A DNA stretch of 33,011 nt. Origin: Limnothrix sp. RL_2_0 (lineage in GTDB: Bacteria > Cyanobacteriota > Cyanobacteriia > Cyanobacteriales > MRBY01). Numbering within the stretch: the stretch's first letter is position 1; each line of letters starts with the position of its first letter. The position numbers were made by a program, and so were the translations under genes. Positions 26,113 to 33,011 of this stretch are shown in pieces. The notes under the pieces are model-generated. The model saw only the letters and a program-made list of their open reading frames with translations, was not told the DNA's origin and ran no database searches. The stretch is taken from the NCBI GenBank assembly GCA_012033055.1, contig JAAUPR010000009.1, positions 50,626 through 83,636 on the forward strand, in the 5' to 3' direction.

Positions 26113-26826
26113 TCAATCTTCTTTAATTATCTGGAAACAAAACTGTCCACAGAGACTCAGTTTCATGACATTAATTCTACTATTGTGATATTTTTTGAGT
26201 CTACTGAAAAAACTTATTAATTTATTTAACGGAGATTCATATATCCAATATCTATCTAGAGAAGAAGCTGCTTTTACTCTTAATCCAGATCTAATAATCA
26301 AGGTTAAAGAGTCAATACTTGGCCGAATTTTTTTTAACGTCAAGCCAGCATCTTCTGCTAAGACTTTAAATCCATAGGGGGTGTAATTCCAATAACTGTA
26401 TGAATGGAATGGTTCTAGATGTGAAACAGAGCCAATAAATGAAGCCCCCGGTTTTAGCACTCTAAATACATCCTTTAATAGTTTTTCGGGATGTCTAACA
26501 TGTTCAAATACTTGATTTGAGTAGATAAGATCAAAATAATTGTCTTCAAACGGTAAGTGAATGCCATCGAAAGTCAAAAATTCACCATCTGTACGCATTC
26601 TAGAATCAACTTCGGGAGAACTATCAATATCGACTCCAATCCATTTAATGTTCTTTGATTTACTCTTGAACAAATCGATTGATCTGCCATTGCCACAACC
26701 TAAATCTAAGACTCTAATGTCTAAATCTGATTTTTGATCAAGAAACTGATTGAGCATTTGCTCGCTATTCACTTGTCTGCTGTGATCATCTGGCAGCGCG
26801 TCTTGTAAAAGATTTTCTAGTATCAT
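26113..26826 (-). CDS. Class I SAM-dependent methyltransferase (Methyltransf_11-like)
   Basis: This 237-residue soluble enzyme contains the SAM-binding motif VLDLGCGNGRS (about 39-49), acidic VDID after the second strand, FDGIHLPFEDNYFDLIYSNQVFEHV (motif II/III), and RVLKPGASFIGSVSHLEPF (motif post-III). This is the pattern of small-molecule or glycan methyltransferases. The gene is visibly more A/T-rich than its neighbours and contains no HIP1 octamer, which hints at transfer. Its ATG overlaps the stop of the upstream 63-residue membrane protein by four bases (ATGA). The substrate is unknown. Confidence 0.85.
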   Translation of the reverse strand: MILENLLQDALPDDHSRQVNSEQMLNQFLDQKSDLDIRVLDLGCGNGRSIDLFKSKSKNIKWIGVDIDSSPEVDSRMRTDGEFLTFDGIHLPFEDNYFDLIYSNQVFEHVRHPEKLLKDVFRVLKPGASFIGSVSHLEPFHSYSYWNYTPYGFKVLAEDAGLTLKKIRPSIDSLTLIIRSGLRVKAASSLDRYWIYESPLNKLISFFSRLKKYHNSRINVMKLSLCGQFCFQIIKED

Positions 26827-27014
26827 CCGTTTTGCACTATTACTAAATCTATTTGTGTTGCACTTGCCACGGTTAACTCATGATGTGCCTCTGATATTGG
26901 AGCTGGCTTCATCTCACCCCGGAAGTCTAGGACTTGGACGAGCACTAGATAGGCGATCGCCACGAGTAGGGAAATCGCTCCGGTAACAATGGCTGTAATT
27001 TTTCCGCGAGGCAT
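26823..27014 (-). CDS. Conserved small membrane protein (63 aa)
   Basis: MPRGKITAIVTGAISLLVAIAYLVLVQVLDFRGEMKPAPI has one membrane helix (about residues 8-28) with a basic start, followed by a short polar tail. Proteins with this layout and the LDFRGEM motif are, to my knowledge, common in cyanobacteria but uncharacterised. The gene has a GAGAG ribosome site about 12 bases before its ATG and a HIP1 copy. It overlaps the methyltransferase start by four bases, so the two are co-translated even though base composition differs. It is divergent from rpmB. Confidence 0.75.
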   Translation of the reverse strand: MPRGKITAIVTGAISLLVAIAYLVLVQVLDFRGEMKPAPISEAHHELTVASATQIDLVIVQNG

Positions 27015-27091
27015 AGACTTTAACTCTCTTCGATAATGCCCTATGATTGTAGATTGGATTGCTTATTATAGAAATTGTTAGGAGATTTGAT

Positions 27092-27328
27092 ATGTCCCGT
27101 AGATGCCAAATGACCGGCAAAAAGGCCAACAATGGCATGGCTGTGTCCCACTCTCACCGCCGCACCAAAAAATTACAACAAGTTAACCTCCAGTGGAAAA
27201 GAGTCTGGTGGCCTGAAGGCAATCGCTTTGTGCGCCTCCGCCTCTCCACTAAGGCGATTAAGACCATCGAAAAGAAAGGTATCGATGCAATGGCAAGAGA
27301 AGCTGGCATCAATCTCAATAAGATTTAG
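27092..27328 (+). CDS. rpmB: Ribosomal protein bL28
   Basis: The 78-residue protein starts [27 protein letters not shown] and continues with the conserved [29 protein letters not shown], which identifies L28 of the large subunit. The correct start is ATG 27092, preceded by TTAGGAG eight bases upstream; a start further upstream (27059) would add 11 residues with no family support. It is a highly basic, single-copy gene, as is typical. Confidence 0.97.
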   Translation: MSRRCQMTGKKANNGMAVSHSHRRTKKLQQVNLQWKRVWWPEGNRFVRLRLSTKAIKTIEKKGIDAMAREAGINLNKI

Positions 27329-27373
27329 ACTGCCCAATAAATTTTATAAGAATTTACATCTCGGCAATAGTGA

Positions 27374-27405
27374 CTCCTGCGGAATTCTGTGGGGGTTTTG
27401 TTTTT
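27374..27405 (+). terminator. Terminator after rpmB
   Basis: CTCCTGC (27374-27380) pairs with GTGGGGG (27389-27395) using several G-U pairs around an 8-base loop, followed by TTTTGTTTTT. It lies about 45 bases after the rpmB stop. Confidence 0.55.
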
Positions 27406-27447
27406 GGCTAAGATGGGACAGCTGTTCGTTTTTCGGCTCCTCACACT

Positions 27448-30057
27448 ATGGGCGATCGCCTGTTTTCTTTCCTAATTCCAACCCTCGGCATTGTGGCTTT
27501 CTCAAGTTATGCATGGTTTACGCTGATGCCGGACAACCACAGTTTTATGGTGGGGTTCCCGTGGGTTTATCTCGTGCAATTAGGCTTTTGGAGCGGGGTA
27601 CTCTGGGCGATCGCCAAGCTTTGGTTACCGCGAAAAGAGACTGAAAAAGTAGGTTTAAAATGGCTCGGTGGCGGCCTAGATTGGGTGATTTTTTGCTGGG
27701 TCGGAACCTTATGTTTGTCACTGGTTTTGAGCGAATTTACCCAGATCACCTTTCAGTACAGCATCATCAATTTTGCCTACATCGGCATTTTGTACGGACT
27801 CCAGCACTCCCTCGGCGATCGCCCGAAACCTTTACTCAAAGAACCGCTGGTGATTGCCCAAGGAATTTTATGTTGGGCATTTATTGCGACTAGCTTGGTG
27901 CTCTGGGTCAAAGATACAGTATTGCCAGAATTGCAGCGCATCGAGAGTTTAAAAGCAATTGGCATCGACGCAACATACAATCTCTCAGCCATTACCCTAC
28001 GGAACTGGGCAACCTTCGGGCATCCAAATTATGTCGCCGGATTTTTATTGCTTGCCGTACCGTTATTAGCAAGTTTGGCGATCGCCGCAAAATCTTGGGT
28101 GCGTTGGTTTGGGGTGAGTGGTTTCGTTTTAGGGCTAATTGATTTTTACAGTACAAATTCGCGCGGGGGTTGGCTAGGTTTATTGGTTGCACTAGTGGCG
28201 ATCGCCGTTTTACTCCTCAAAAAAAGCAGCCTGCCAAAACGCTGGATTAGTCTGGGAAGTCTAGGCAGCATCACCGTGCTCCTAATTTGGGCGGTGCAAA
28301 ATGATCGACTGCGACGTACCTTTACCGGGCTTTTCAGCTTGGGACAACAGGGCGGCGAATTTGCCTATCGCTGGATTACCGCTTACACGGGCTGGCACAT
28401 GGGCTGGAGTAAACCCATCGCCGGGAATGGACTGGGTTCGGTGATGATGCTTTACCAAGAATTTCGTCCCCATTGGGCTGGCCTCGAAGCAGAAATTTTA
28501 TTTCAACTACACAGCACCCCGGTACAAATTTGGGCGGAATTAGGTTTGTGCGGCATCGCTACTTTAACGCTGGGATTATTGCTCCTCAGCAAAATGTGGT
28601 GGCGGTTACTCGCGGCAGACGTTTGGCAAAAAATAGATCCCGCAGATCAGGTGTTGATTTTCGGTTTGGGGGCAGGTGCTATCGGTTATGGGGTGTTGGC
28701 GCTCACGGATTATCAACTGGATGTGTTGGCGATCGCCGGATTTTTAGTTTTAAACATCGCCTTACTCTCCACCTTGCACCACCGTTATGTCACGCAAACA
28801 GAGCGCATGAAGCCCATTTTTCAGCCCCTTGCCCTAATGATGATCGCCATGACCCTTGTGGGTTCGTTAATCTGGCTCATTCCTTTTAACCAAGCCTATG
28901 CCTATTCTGAGAAAGGATTTCAGGCATTGCGGGACGAAAATTTAGAAGCCTTCGCCACAGATCTCACCCAAGCCCATTTCAAAGCGCCGTGGCAACCCTA
29001 TTACGCCTACCAATTGGGCTGGACGCTGGGAGAACTAACCATTACCAACGCTAATGATCCTGCCGTGCAACGGGATTTAAACGAACAAGCAATTTTGTGG
29101 TTTCAGCAGGCGATCGCCGTCTCCCCCAACTACGAATTTGGTCAGAGTAATCTCGGTTGGCTAACCCTATCAACGACCCCCACCGCCGCCACAAAATACT
29201 TTAGCCGTGCCGCTGAACTGATGCCCGCCCGCCCGATGATCATGAATGGTTTGGGACAAAGTTGGCTAAAACAAGGTGATCGAGAAAAAGGCATAGAGGC
29301 GATCGCCCTCGAATTTGTCCGTTCCCCCGACATTGCGACCAGTCCCCAATGGCAAAACCCCGAATGGGAACCCTACTATTTCGATATTTTGCAGCGCACC
29401 GATCAGATTTTCACCGAATTAATCGAACAAACTAGCCCTGAAAATAAAACACTTCAGCAATGGTTGCATCAAAATCGTGGCGCATTGCGGTGGTATATCG
29501 GCAACGATCCCCAAGCCTTAACTGATTTTCAGGCAGCAAATCATCCCATCGGTGAATTAGTCATCGCCCTAGAGTCCAACACCCCCGACGCATGGCAAAA
29601 AGACTTAACCCCTAAGCAAATTGACTATCTCGAAAACAGCATCAACCAAAAGGAAAAATGGGCATTGGCGATCGCCGCATGGCTCTACCCGAACGAAGCC
29701 GAAACCTACCTCACCACAGCATGGCAAACCACCGACCAATCTCAAACTGATCCCGTTGTTAAAAATCTTGTGAGCACTCTCCGCAATAGTAGTAGCCTAC
29801 GGGACTGGCTCCGCATTCAACAATCCGTGCGTCCCCGTCGCATTAAACGAATCGGCTTTAACGTCACCTCCCGACACCTCGGCGGCAATCAACCCTCGGA
29901 CTTCGGTTTTTTCTTCGAGAACATTCCAGTAATGTACTTTTTCAACAACATGTTTACGACGTTGCGCTACGAACCGGAGCTTGATAAAGCTTTAGAAATT
30001 TACCGCCAACCCCTATTGGATTTAGAGGCCAAGGTCGTTCCTGAAATTGACCCATAA
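27448..30057 (+). CDS. O-antigen-ligase-like membrane protein with C-terminal TPR region
   Basis: This 869-residue protein has roughly 12 hydrophobic helices in the first 470 residues. The Wzy/WaaL-like region contains FYSTNSRGGWLGLLVALVAI (around residue 235) and the large loop before HSTPVQIWAELGLCGIATLTLGLLLL. These are marks of the O-antigen ligase/polymerase superfamily (also IctB-like). The C-terminal half is soluble, with TPR-like helical pairs (EQAILWFQQAIAVSPNYEFGQSNLGWL, then AATKYFSRAAELMPARPMIMNGLGQSWLKQGDREKGIEAIA). The ATG at 27448 sits inside a HIP1-containing GGGCGATCGCC and has no clear ribosome site. It probably acts on an exported glycan; the TPR part may bind partners. Substrate unknown. 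Confidence 0.8.
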   Translation: MGDRLFSFLIPTLGIVAFSSYAWFTLMPDNHSFMVGFPWVYLVQLGFWSGVLWAIAKLWLPRKETEKVGLKWLGGGLDWVIFCWVGTLCLSLVLSEFTQITFQYSIINFAYIGILYGLQHSLGDRPKPLLKEPLVIAQGILCWAFIATSLVLWVKDTVLPELQRIESLKAIGIDATYNLSAITLRNWATFGHPNYVAGFLLLAVPLLASLAIAAKSWVRWFGVSGFVLGLIDFYSTNSRGGWLGLLVALVAIAVLLLKKSSLPKRWISLGSLGSITVLLIWAVQNDRLRRTFTGLFSLGQQGGEFAYRWITAYTGWHMGWSKPIAGNGLGSVMMLYQEFRPHWAGLEAEILFQLHSTPVQIWAELGLCGIATLTLGLLLLSKMWWRLLAADVWQKIDPADQVLIFGLGAGAIGYGVLALTDYQLDVLAIAGFLVLNIALLSTLHHRYVTQTERMKPIFQPLALMMIAMTLVGSLIWLIPFNQAYAYSEKGFQALRDENLEAFATDLTQAHFKAPWQPYYAYQLGWTLGELTITNANDPAVQRDLNEQAILWFQQAIAVSPNYEFGQSNLGWLTLSTTPTAATKYFSRAAELMPARPMIMNGLGQSWLKQGDREKGIEAIALEFVRSPDIATSPQWQNPEWEPYYFDILQRTDQIFTELIEQTSPENKTLQQWLHQNRGALRWYIGNDPQALTDFQAANHPIGELVIALESNTPDAWQKDLTPKQIDYLENSINQKEKWALAIAAWLYPNEAETYLTTAWQTTDQSQTDPVVKNLVSTLRNSSSLRDWLRIQQSVRPRRIKRIGFNVTSRHLGGNQPSDFGFFFENIPVMYFFNNMFTTLRYEPELDKALEIYRQPLLDLEAKVVPEIDP

Positions 30058-30089
30058 TCATCTTCAAAAATTGCTTAATTAAACGATGC

Positions 30090-31037
30090 CTAAAAAACAT
30101 AAAAATTGAGCCAAAGGTTAGCGAGCAGCGTACTCAAGCACAGCAAAATACTAAGATACAACAACGCTTTGGGGCGAAAGGTATTGACCATCAACACTAA
30201 ACTCGGAATTGTTAGAAATGCACTCAAAAGCAGCACGTTAATGCTATTTCCTCCGTTGCCATACTCGAACCAATAGGTGGCGATCGCCGTATTTTGAAAA
30301 AAGCCGAGGGGAGCCGTCAATGTTGTGCTGTAAATAGTGAAAAGATTTGCTTCTGTCCATAAGGCACTCGGCAAAAAAGTAGAAATAGTCGCGGTGATTA
30401 GACAGCCAAATAATAGCCATGTTGACCATTCCACACATTCTTTGACGATGTTAAAAAAGCCCATGGACAGACGTGATTTCTGAGAGACAGGCAAAATATT
30501 CAGCTTGGCAGTAGGGAGGGTGCTGGTATTGATGGGGGCTAGGGCAATGCGGTAGGAACTGGGACGGGTGATCGCCGGATATTGGGTCACCTCTTTATCC
30601 TGATGCCTGTGGGTAATTTGCTGCCGTTGCCAAGTAAAAATGCTGCCGATTATCGCCACAATCACCACACTGAGACCGGTATAAAAAAAGCAAACACCAT
30701 GATTTTCGGGGAAAGCCTGCCAGATTTGCCAAAGAATGAAGGGGTTTAGAGACATGGCACTGAGCCAAAAGGCGATCGCCAAACTAGAGGAGCCACTCTG
30801 CCACATCAAACGACGGGTGACCGGGAAAGCGCCACATTGACCCACAGGTAAAATCAACCCTAAACCGAGACCATACAGTAACTGTAGCCAAGGACTCTCC
30901 GGCAAAAAGGATTCCCAGCGATTGCGGGGCACAAAAAAGAACAGCCCATTCGCGACAAACACCCCCACCAATAGCCATGGCAAAGCAATGAGCCATTGAC
31001 TCATCAGAAGGGTAAACCAGTGTTGCAATGCCACCAT
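30090..31037 (-). CDS. Permease of the DUF318/ArsP type (PF03773-like)
   Basis: This 315-residue protein has eight hydrophobic helices in two groups of four, separated by a polar loop (about residues 140-205). LPVGQCGAFPVTRRLMWQSGSSSLAIAFWLSAMSLNPFILWQIWQAF matches the repeated core of the DUF318/ArsP-like permeases, in which a Cys-x-Cys-Gly motif is often found; here only QCG remains. The second half ends in LTIPSLVLMVNTFRPKALLYL. The family handles small organo-metal or related compounds, but no arsenic or metal genes are near, so the substrate is unknown. It is convergent with the O-antigen-ligase-like gene. Confidence 0.75.
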   Translation of the reverse strand: MVALQHWFTLLMSQWLIALPWLLVGVFVANGLFFFVPRNRWESFLPESPWLQLLYGLGLGLILPVGQCGAFPVTRRLMWQSGSSSLAIAFWLSAMSLNPFILWQIWQAFPENHGVCFFYTGLSVVIVAIIGSIFTWQRQQITHRHQDKEVTQYPAITRPSSYRIALAPINTSTLPTAKLNILPVSQKSRLSMGFFNIVKECVEWSTWLLFGCLITATISTFLPSALWTEANLFTIYSTTLTAPLGFFQNTAIATYWFEYGNGGNSINVLLLSAFLTIPSLVLMVNTFRPKALLYLSILLCLSTLLANLWLNFYVF

Positions 31038-31210
31038 GACGCTTAATATCTACATCAACAAAACTTTCCCATCTACCCTACATGATCCCCATAGTTTTGG
31101 GCGTTATCCCGCGATGAAACTTCCCCTCAGCCATGGCGATCGCCCCCAGTACACCCCCGCCAAACTAGGATTTTCCACAAAAATGCCTCTAGAGCAGACA
31201 AGCAGATGGG

Positions 31211-31224
31211 GTATTAGTATAAAA
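31211..31224 (+). promoter_or_regulatory. Probable psbY promoter -10 region
   Basis: GTATAAAAT at 31217-31225, about 50 bases before the psbY ATG, contains TATAAA (31218-31223). No clear -35 hexamer lies at 16-18 bases. A GAGG ribosome site is at 31259-31262. Confidence 0.4.
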
Positions 31225-31272
31225 TTGAAAAACTTTGTTTATCATCATTTTTTAGCACGAGGAATTAAGAAC

Positions 31273-31389
31273 ATGGATTTCCGTATTGCCTTAGTTTTAG
31301 CCCCCTTGGCGATCGCCGCATCTTGGGCAATCTTCAATATTGGCGCAGCAGCTTTGGGCCAGCTCAAGAATATGCAGACCAAAGAATAA
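31273..31389 (+). CDS. psbY: Photosystem II protein PsbY
   Basis: The 38-residue protein MDFRIALVLAPLAIAASWAIF... matches PsbY, a single-helix peripheral subunit of photosystem II: start MDxR, one membrane helix (about 5-22), then a short polar Gln/Lys tail. The GAGG ribosome site (31259-31262) ten bases upstream fixes the start at 31273, not at any of the earlier in-frame ATGs, which would add 79 residues without homology. It is followed by a strong terminator before trpC. Confidence 0.93.
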   Translation: MDFRIALVLAPLAIAASWAIFNIGAAALGQLKNMQTKE

Positions 31390-31439
31390 TCCTTCCTTTT
31401 GTTTTGCCCCATAACAAAATTAATTTTTAGATGAAATAG

Positions 31440-31464
31440 AGCAGCCCTATTTGGGTTGCTTTTT
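31440..31464 (+). terminator. Intrinsic terminator between psbY and trpC
   Basis: AGCAGCCC (31440-31447) pairs with GGGTTGCT (31453-31460; one G-U pair) around a TATTT loop, followed by T5. The T-run ends 16 bases before the trpC ATG, so it also lies within any trpC leader. Confidence 0.87.
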
Positions 31465-31480
31465 AATCAGTAGAGAATTT

Positions 31481-32368
31481 ATGCCAGTCCAAATCCGTCG
31501 CCAACATCCCAGCCGTCCGATCAATGTGAGCATCTTGCAATACCAAGTCGCCCTCCCGGATGCAGAGCCACAACATATTCTCGAAGAAATTGTTTGGCAT
31601 AAAGAACTGGAGATTGAACGCCTACGGGATCAAACGCCCCTAATCCAACTGCGCCAACTGGTGACGACGGTTCCCCCAGCAAAAGACTTTCTCTCTGCCC
31701 TCGTTAACGGTAAAACTAAACCTGCCCTCATCGCCGAAGTCAAAAAAGCATCCCCCAGTAAAGGGGTAATCCGAGAAGATTTTGACCCGGTGGCGATCGC
31801 CAAAGCCTATGAAGCAGGTGGTGCGAGTTGTTTATCGGTTTTGACGGATGAGAAATTTTTCCAAGGGAGTTTTGAAAATCTGAGTTTAGTGCGGGAGGCG
31901 GTGGATTTACCGTTACTGTGCAAAGAATTTATTATTTATCCCTACCAAATTTTTAAAGCTCGACTCCATGGCGCGGATGCTGTGCTATTAATTGCGGCGA
32001 TTTTGTCGGATCAAGATTTAGAATATTTTGTCAAAATTGTCCGTGGCCTGCATATGGTTGCCCTAGTAGAAGTCCACACCGCCGAAGAATTAGACCGTGT
32101 GATCAAGATTGAAGGGGTCAGTCTTGTGGGCATCAACAACCGCAATCTCGAAGATTTTTCTGTAGACCTCGACACCACCACGATCTTGATGGAAACCTAC
32201 AACGATGCATTCAAAGCGAATGGTATCCGGGTGGTCAGTGAGTCGGGTATTCATACGCCAACCGATTTAATGTTTGTGCGGGAAGCGGGTGTAAAAGCGG
32301 TACTAATTGGGGAATCTCTCATCAAACAGGATGATCCAAAACAGGCGATCGCCGATCTTTTTGCCTAA
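31481..32368 (+). CDS. trpC: Indole-3-glycerol-phosphate synthase
   Basis: This 295-residue TIM-barrel enzyme of tryptophan biosynthesis closes the indole ring from 1-(2-carboxyphenylamino)-1-deoxyribulose 5-phosphate. Key motifs are KKASPSKG (88-95), the loop with the catalytic lysine CKEFI (Lys148), LVGINNRNL (215-223) and VSESGI before [10 protein letters not shown]. The roughly 30-residue N-terminal extension is usual for cyanobacterial TrpC. ATG 31481 ([11 protein letters not shown]) is preferred; an earlier TTG at 31451 would fall inside the terminator hairpin. It has no trpF fusion. Other trp genes are not adjacent, as is common in cyanobacteria. Confidence 0.96.
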   Translation: MPVQIRRQHPSRPINVSILQYQVALPDAEPQHILEEIVWHKELEIERLRDQTPLIQLRQLVTTVPPAKDFLSALVNGKTKPALIAEVKKASPSKGVIREDFDPVAIAKAYEAGGASCLSVLTDEKFFQGSFENLSLVREAVDLPLLCKEFIIYPYQIFKARLHGADAVLLIAAILSDQDLEYFVKIVRGLHMVALVEVHTAEELDRVIKIEGVSLVGINNRNLEDFSVDLDTTTILMETYNDAFKANGIRVVSESGIHTPTDLMFVREAGVKAVLIGESLIKQDDPKQAIADLFA

Positions 32369-32436
32369 GGTTTAAAAGTCAGGGATTTAGTAAAAATCTG
32401 TTCAATATATAAAGGATTAGGAGTTTTGGATGACTT

Positions 32437-32545
32437 CTTTTTCAAGCTCCCCTCCTCGGATGTGCTAGGGGTGGGTTTTCAGTAAGTTGCAACATCTTAT
32501 CGAAACCCCTTCCGCCCTTCGGGCACCTTCCCCAAGGAAGGACTA
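32437..32545. repeat. Structured palindromic repeat before the TPR gene
   Basis: The block contains several nested stems: CCCCT/AGGGG (32449-32453 with 32467-32471), GGGTTTTC/GAAACCC (32473-32480 with 32502-32508, one bulge), GCCC-TTC-GGGC (32514-32524) and CCTTCC-CCAA-GGAAGG (32526-32541). The composition and the CCGCCCTTCGGGCACC core resemble dispersed palindromic elements of cyanobacterial genomes. Only one copy is in the window, so its multicopy nature is inferred. Confidence 0.45.
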
Positions 32546-32588
32546 GAGGACATAGAATGTGGCAAAAGCTCTAGGTCGAAAAAACGCG

Positions 32589-33011
32589 ATGAACGGTTGG
32601 CAAAAGCTTTGGGTGACAAGTCTAGGGATTTCGGTGTTGTGGGGAACTCCTATCCTCGTTCAATCTCAAAAAGTCATCGCCCAAACAGAACAAAACATTA
32701 AACAACAAGCCGACCAGCTTTTACAACAAGGCATTCAGCAATATTACGTGAGTGATTTTCGGGGCGCATTAACCTTTTGGGAAAAATCATTAGAACTCTA
32801 TCGTCAAATCGGTGACCGACAGGGAGAAGCCAATTCCCTTGGTAATTTGGGCATTGCTTACCGGAGTTTGGGAGAATATCAGCGGGCGATCGCCTTCCAT
32901 CAGCAATCCTTAGACATTGAAAAAGAAATCGGCAACCGACAGGGAGAAGCAGCTTCTCTTGGAAGTTTGGGCAGTGTTTACGACAGTTTGGGAGAATATC
33001 AGCGGGCGATC
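32589..33011 (+). CDS. Secreted tetratricopeptide-repeat protein (partial, 3' end outside window)
   Basis: From ATG 32589 the frame reads MNGWQKLWVTSLGISVLWGTPILVQSQKVIAQTEQN, a signal peptide with likely cleavage near the IAQ at 30-32, then helical repeats of 40 residues: ALTFWEKSLELYRQIGDRQGE, followed by GEYQRAIAFHQQSLDIEKEIGNRQGE and another copy. The repeats are almost identical at the DNA level (120-base period). This is the TPR_12-like, NB-ARC/CHAT-associated type common in cyanobacteria; what follows the repeats (for example a CHAT protease domain) is beyond the window. Protein-protein binding outside the cytoplasm is the likely role. Confidence 0.82.
   Translation, partial: MNGWQKLWVTSLGISVLWGTPILVQSQKVIAQTEQNIKQQADQLLQQGIQQYYVSDFRGALTFWEKSLELYRQIGDRQGEANSLGNLGIAYRSLGEYQRAIAFHQQSLDIEKEIGNRQGEAASLGSLGSVYDSLGEYQRAI

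Noticed and set aside
27132-27644. 170-codon frame overlapping rpmB and the start of the O-antigen-ligase-like gene
   Set aside because: It is out of frame with both well-supported genes, and the translated sequence has no motif.
28473-28889. 138-codon second frame inside the O-antigen-ligase-like gene
   Set aside because: It is a shadow frame without start signal; its composition is explained by the host gene.
31036-31272. N-terminal extension of psbY back to an ATG at 31036
   Set aside because: The family product is about 38 residues, the ribosome site fits the ATG at 31273, and the extension overlaps the divergent permease start.
1436-32352. The many GCGATCGC palindromes as operators or phage sites
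   Set aside because: They are HIP1, a genome-wide cyanobacterial octamer found mostly inside genes, so they carry no local meaning.
32589-33011. CRISPR-like array because of near-identical 120-base units
   Set aside because: The units are in frame and encode 40-residue TPR repeats; there are no spacers.

Overview
The window is chromosomal DNA from a cyanobacterium. The evidence is the cyanobacterial atp gene order (b', b, delta, alpha, gamma), a photosystem II protein (PsbY), Thf1/Psb29, a Ycf55/DUF3685 protein, and dozens of copies of the HIP1 octamer GCGATCGC spread through genes on both strands. The combination of a btuB-cpdA-btuF-btuC vitamin B12 uptake cluster with a cobalamin riboswitch recalls Synechococcus sp. 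PCC 7002 and its relatives. That placement is an inference; no rRNA or tRNA gene is present to test it. Layout: 1-4260 (+) is the 3' part of the ATP synthase operon (b' partial, b, delta, alpha, gamma), closed by an intrinsic terminator. 4602-5354 (+) is thf1. 5386-5901 (-) is a small OB-fold lipoprotein. 6139-7764 (+) is citramalate synthase, which feeds isoleucine synthesis. 7768-13341 (-) is the B12 uptake locus, transcribed right to left: promoter, cobalamin riboswitch, a long leader, a TonB-dependent receptor, a CpdA-like phosphoesterase, a lipoprotein binding protein and a FecCD permease, with no ATPase gene. 13384-14535 (-) is a Ddl-like ATP-grasp enzyme. 14626-16823 (+) is comEC with an apparent frameshift near its 3' end. 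16991-19573 (+) is gyrA, followed by a strong terminator. Then come an MsbA-like ABC exporter (-), a membrane-anchored metallophosphoesterase (+), a zinc-ribbon membrane protein (-), hemE (+), a receiver-DUF3685 protein (+), an AT-rich methyltransferase overlapping a tiny membrane-protein gene (-), rpmB (+), an O-antigen-ligase-like protein with a TPR tail (+), a DUF318-type permease (-), psbY (+), trpC (+), a structured repeat and the start of a secreted TPR protein (+) that runs off the window. Most of the window is ordinary core-genome content arranged as single genes or short operons. The B12 locus is the best-integrated unit. A riboswitch with a recognisable B12 box and a predicted L5-L13 kissing loop (CCCGC with GCGGG) should shut off the outer-membrane receptor, periplasmic binding protein and inner-membrane permease when B12 is plentiful. 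Its regulatory hairpin lies about 270 nt before the btuB start codon and overlaps two tiny ORFs joined by TGATG, so how it acts on btuB is not obvious. Other points worth a second look are the comEC frameshift, the terminator ending 16 nt before trpC, an intact phospho-receiver signature on the DUF3685 protein, the foreign-looking methyltransferase, and the structured repeat before the last gene. I did not find a clear-cut new defence or mobile system, CRISPR array, complete insertion sequence or tRNA.
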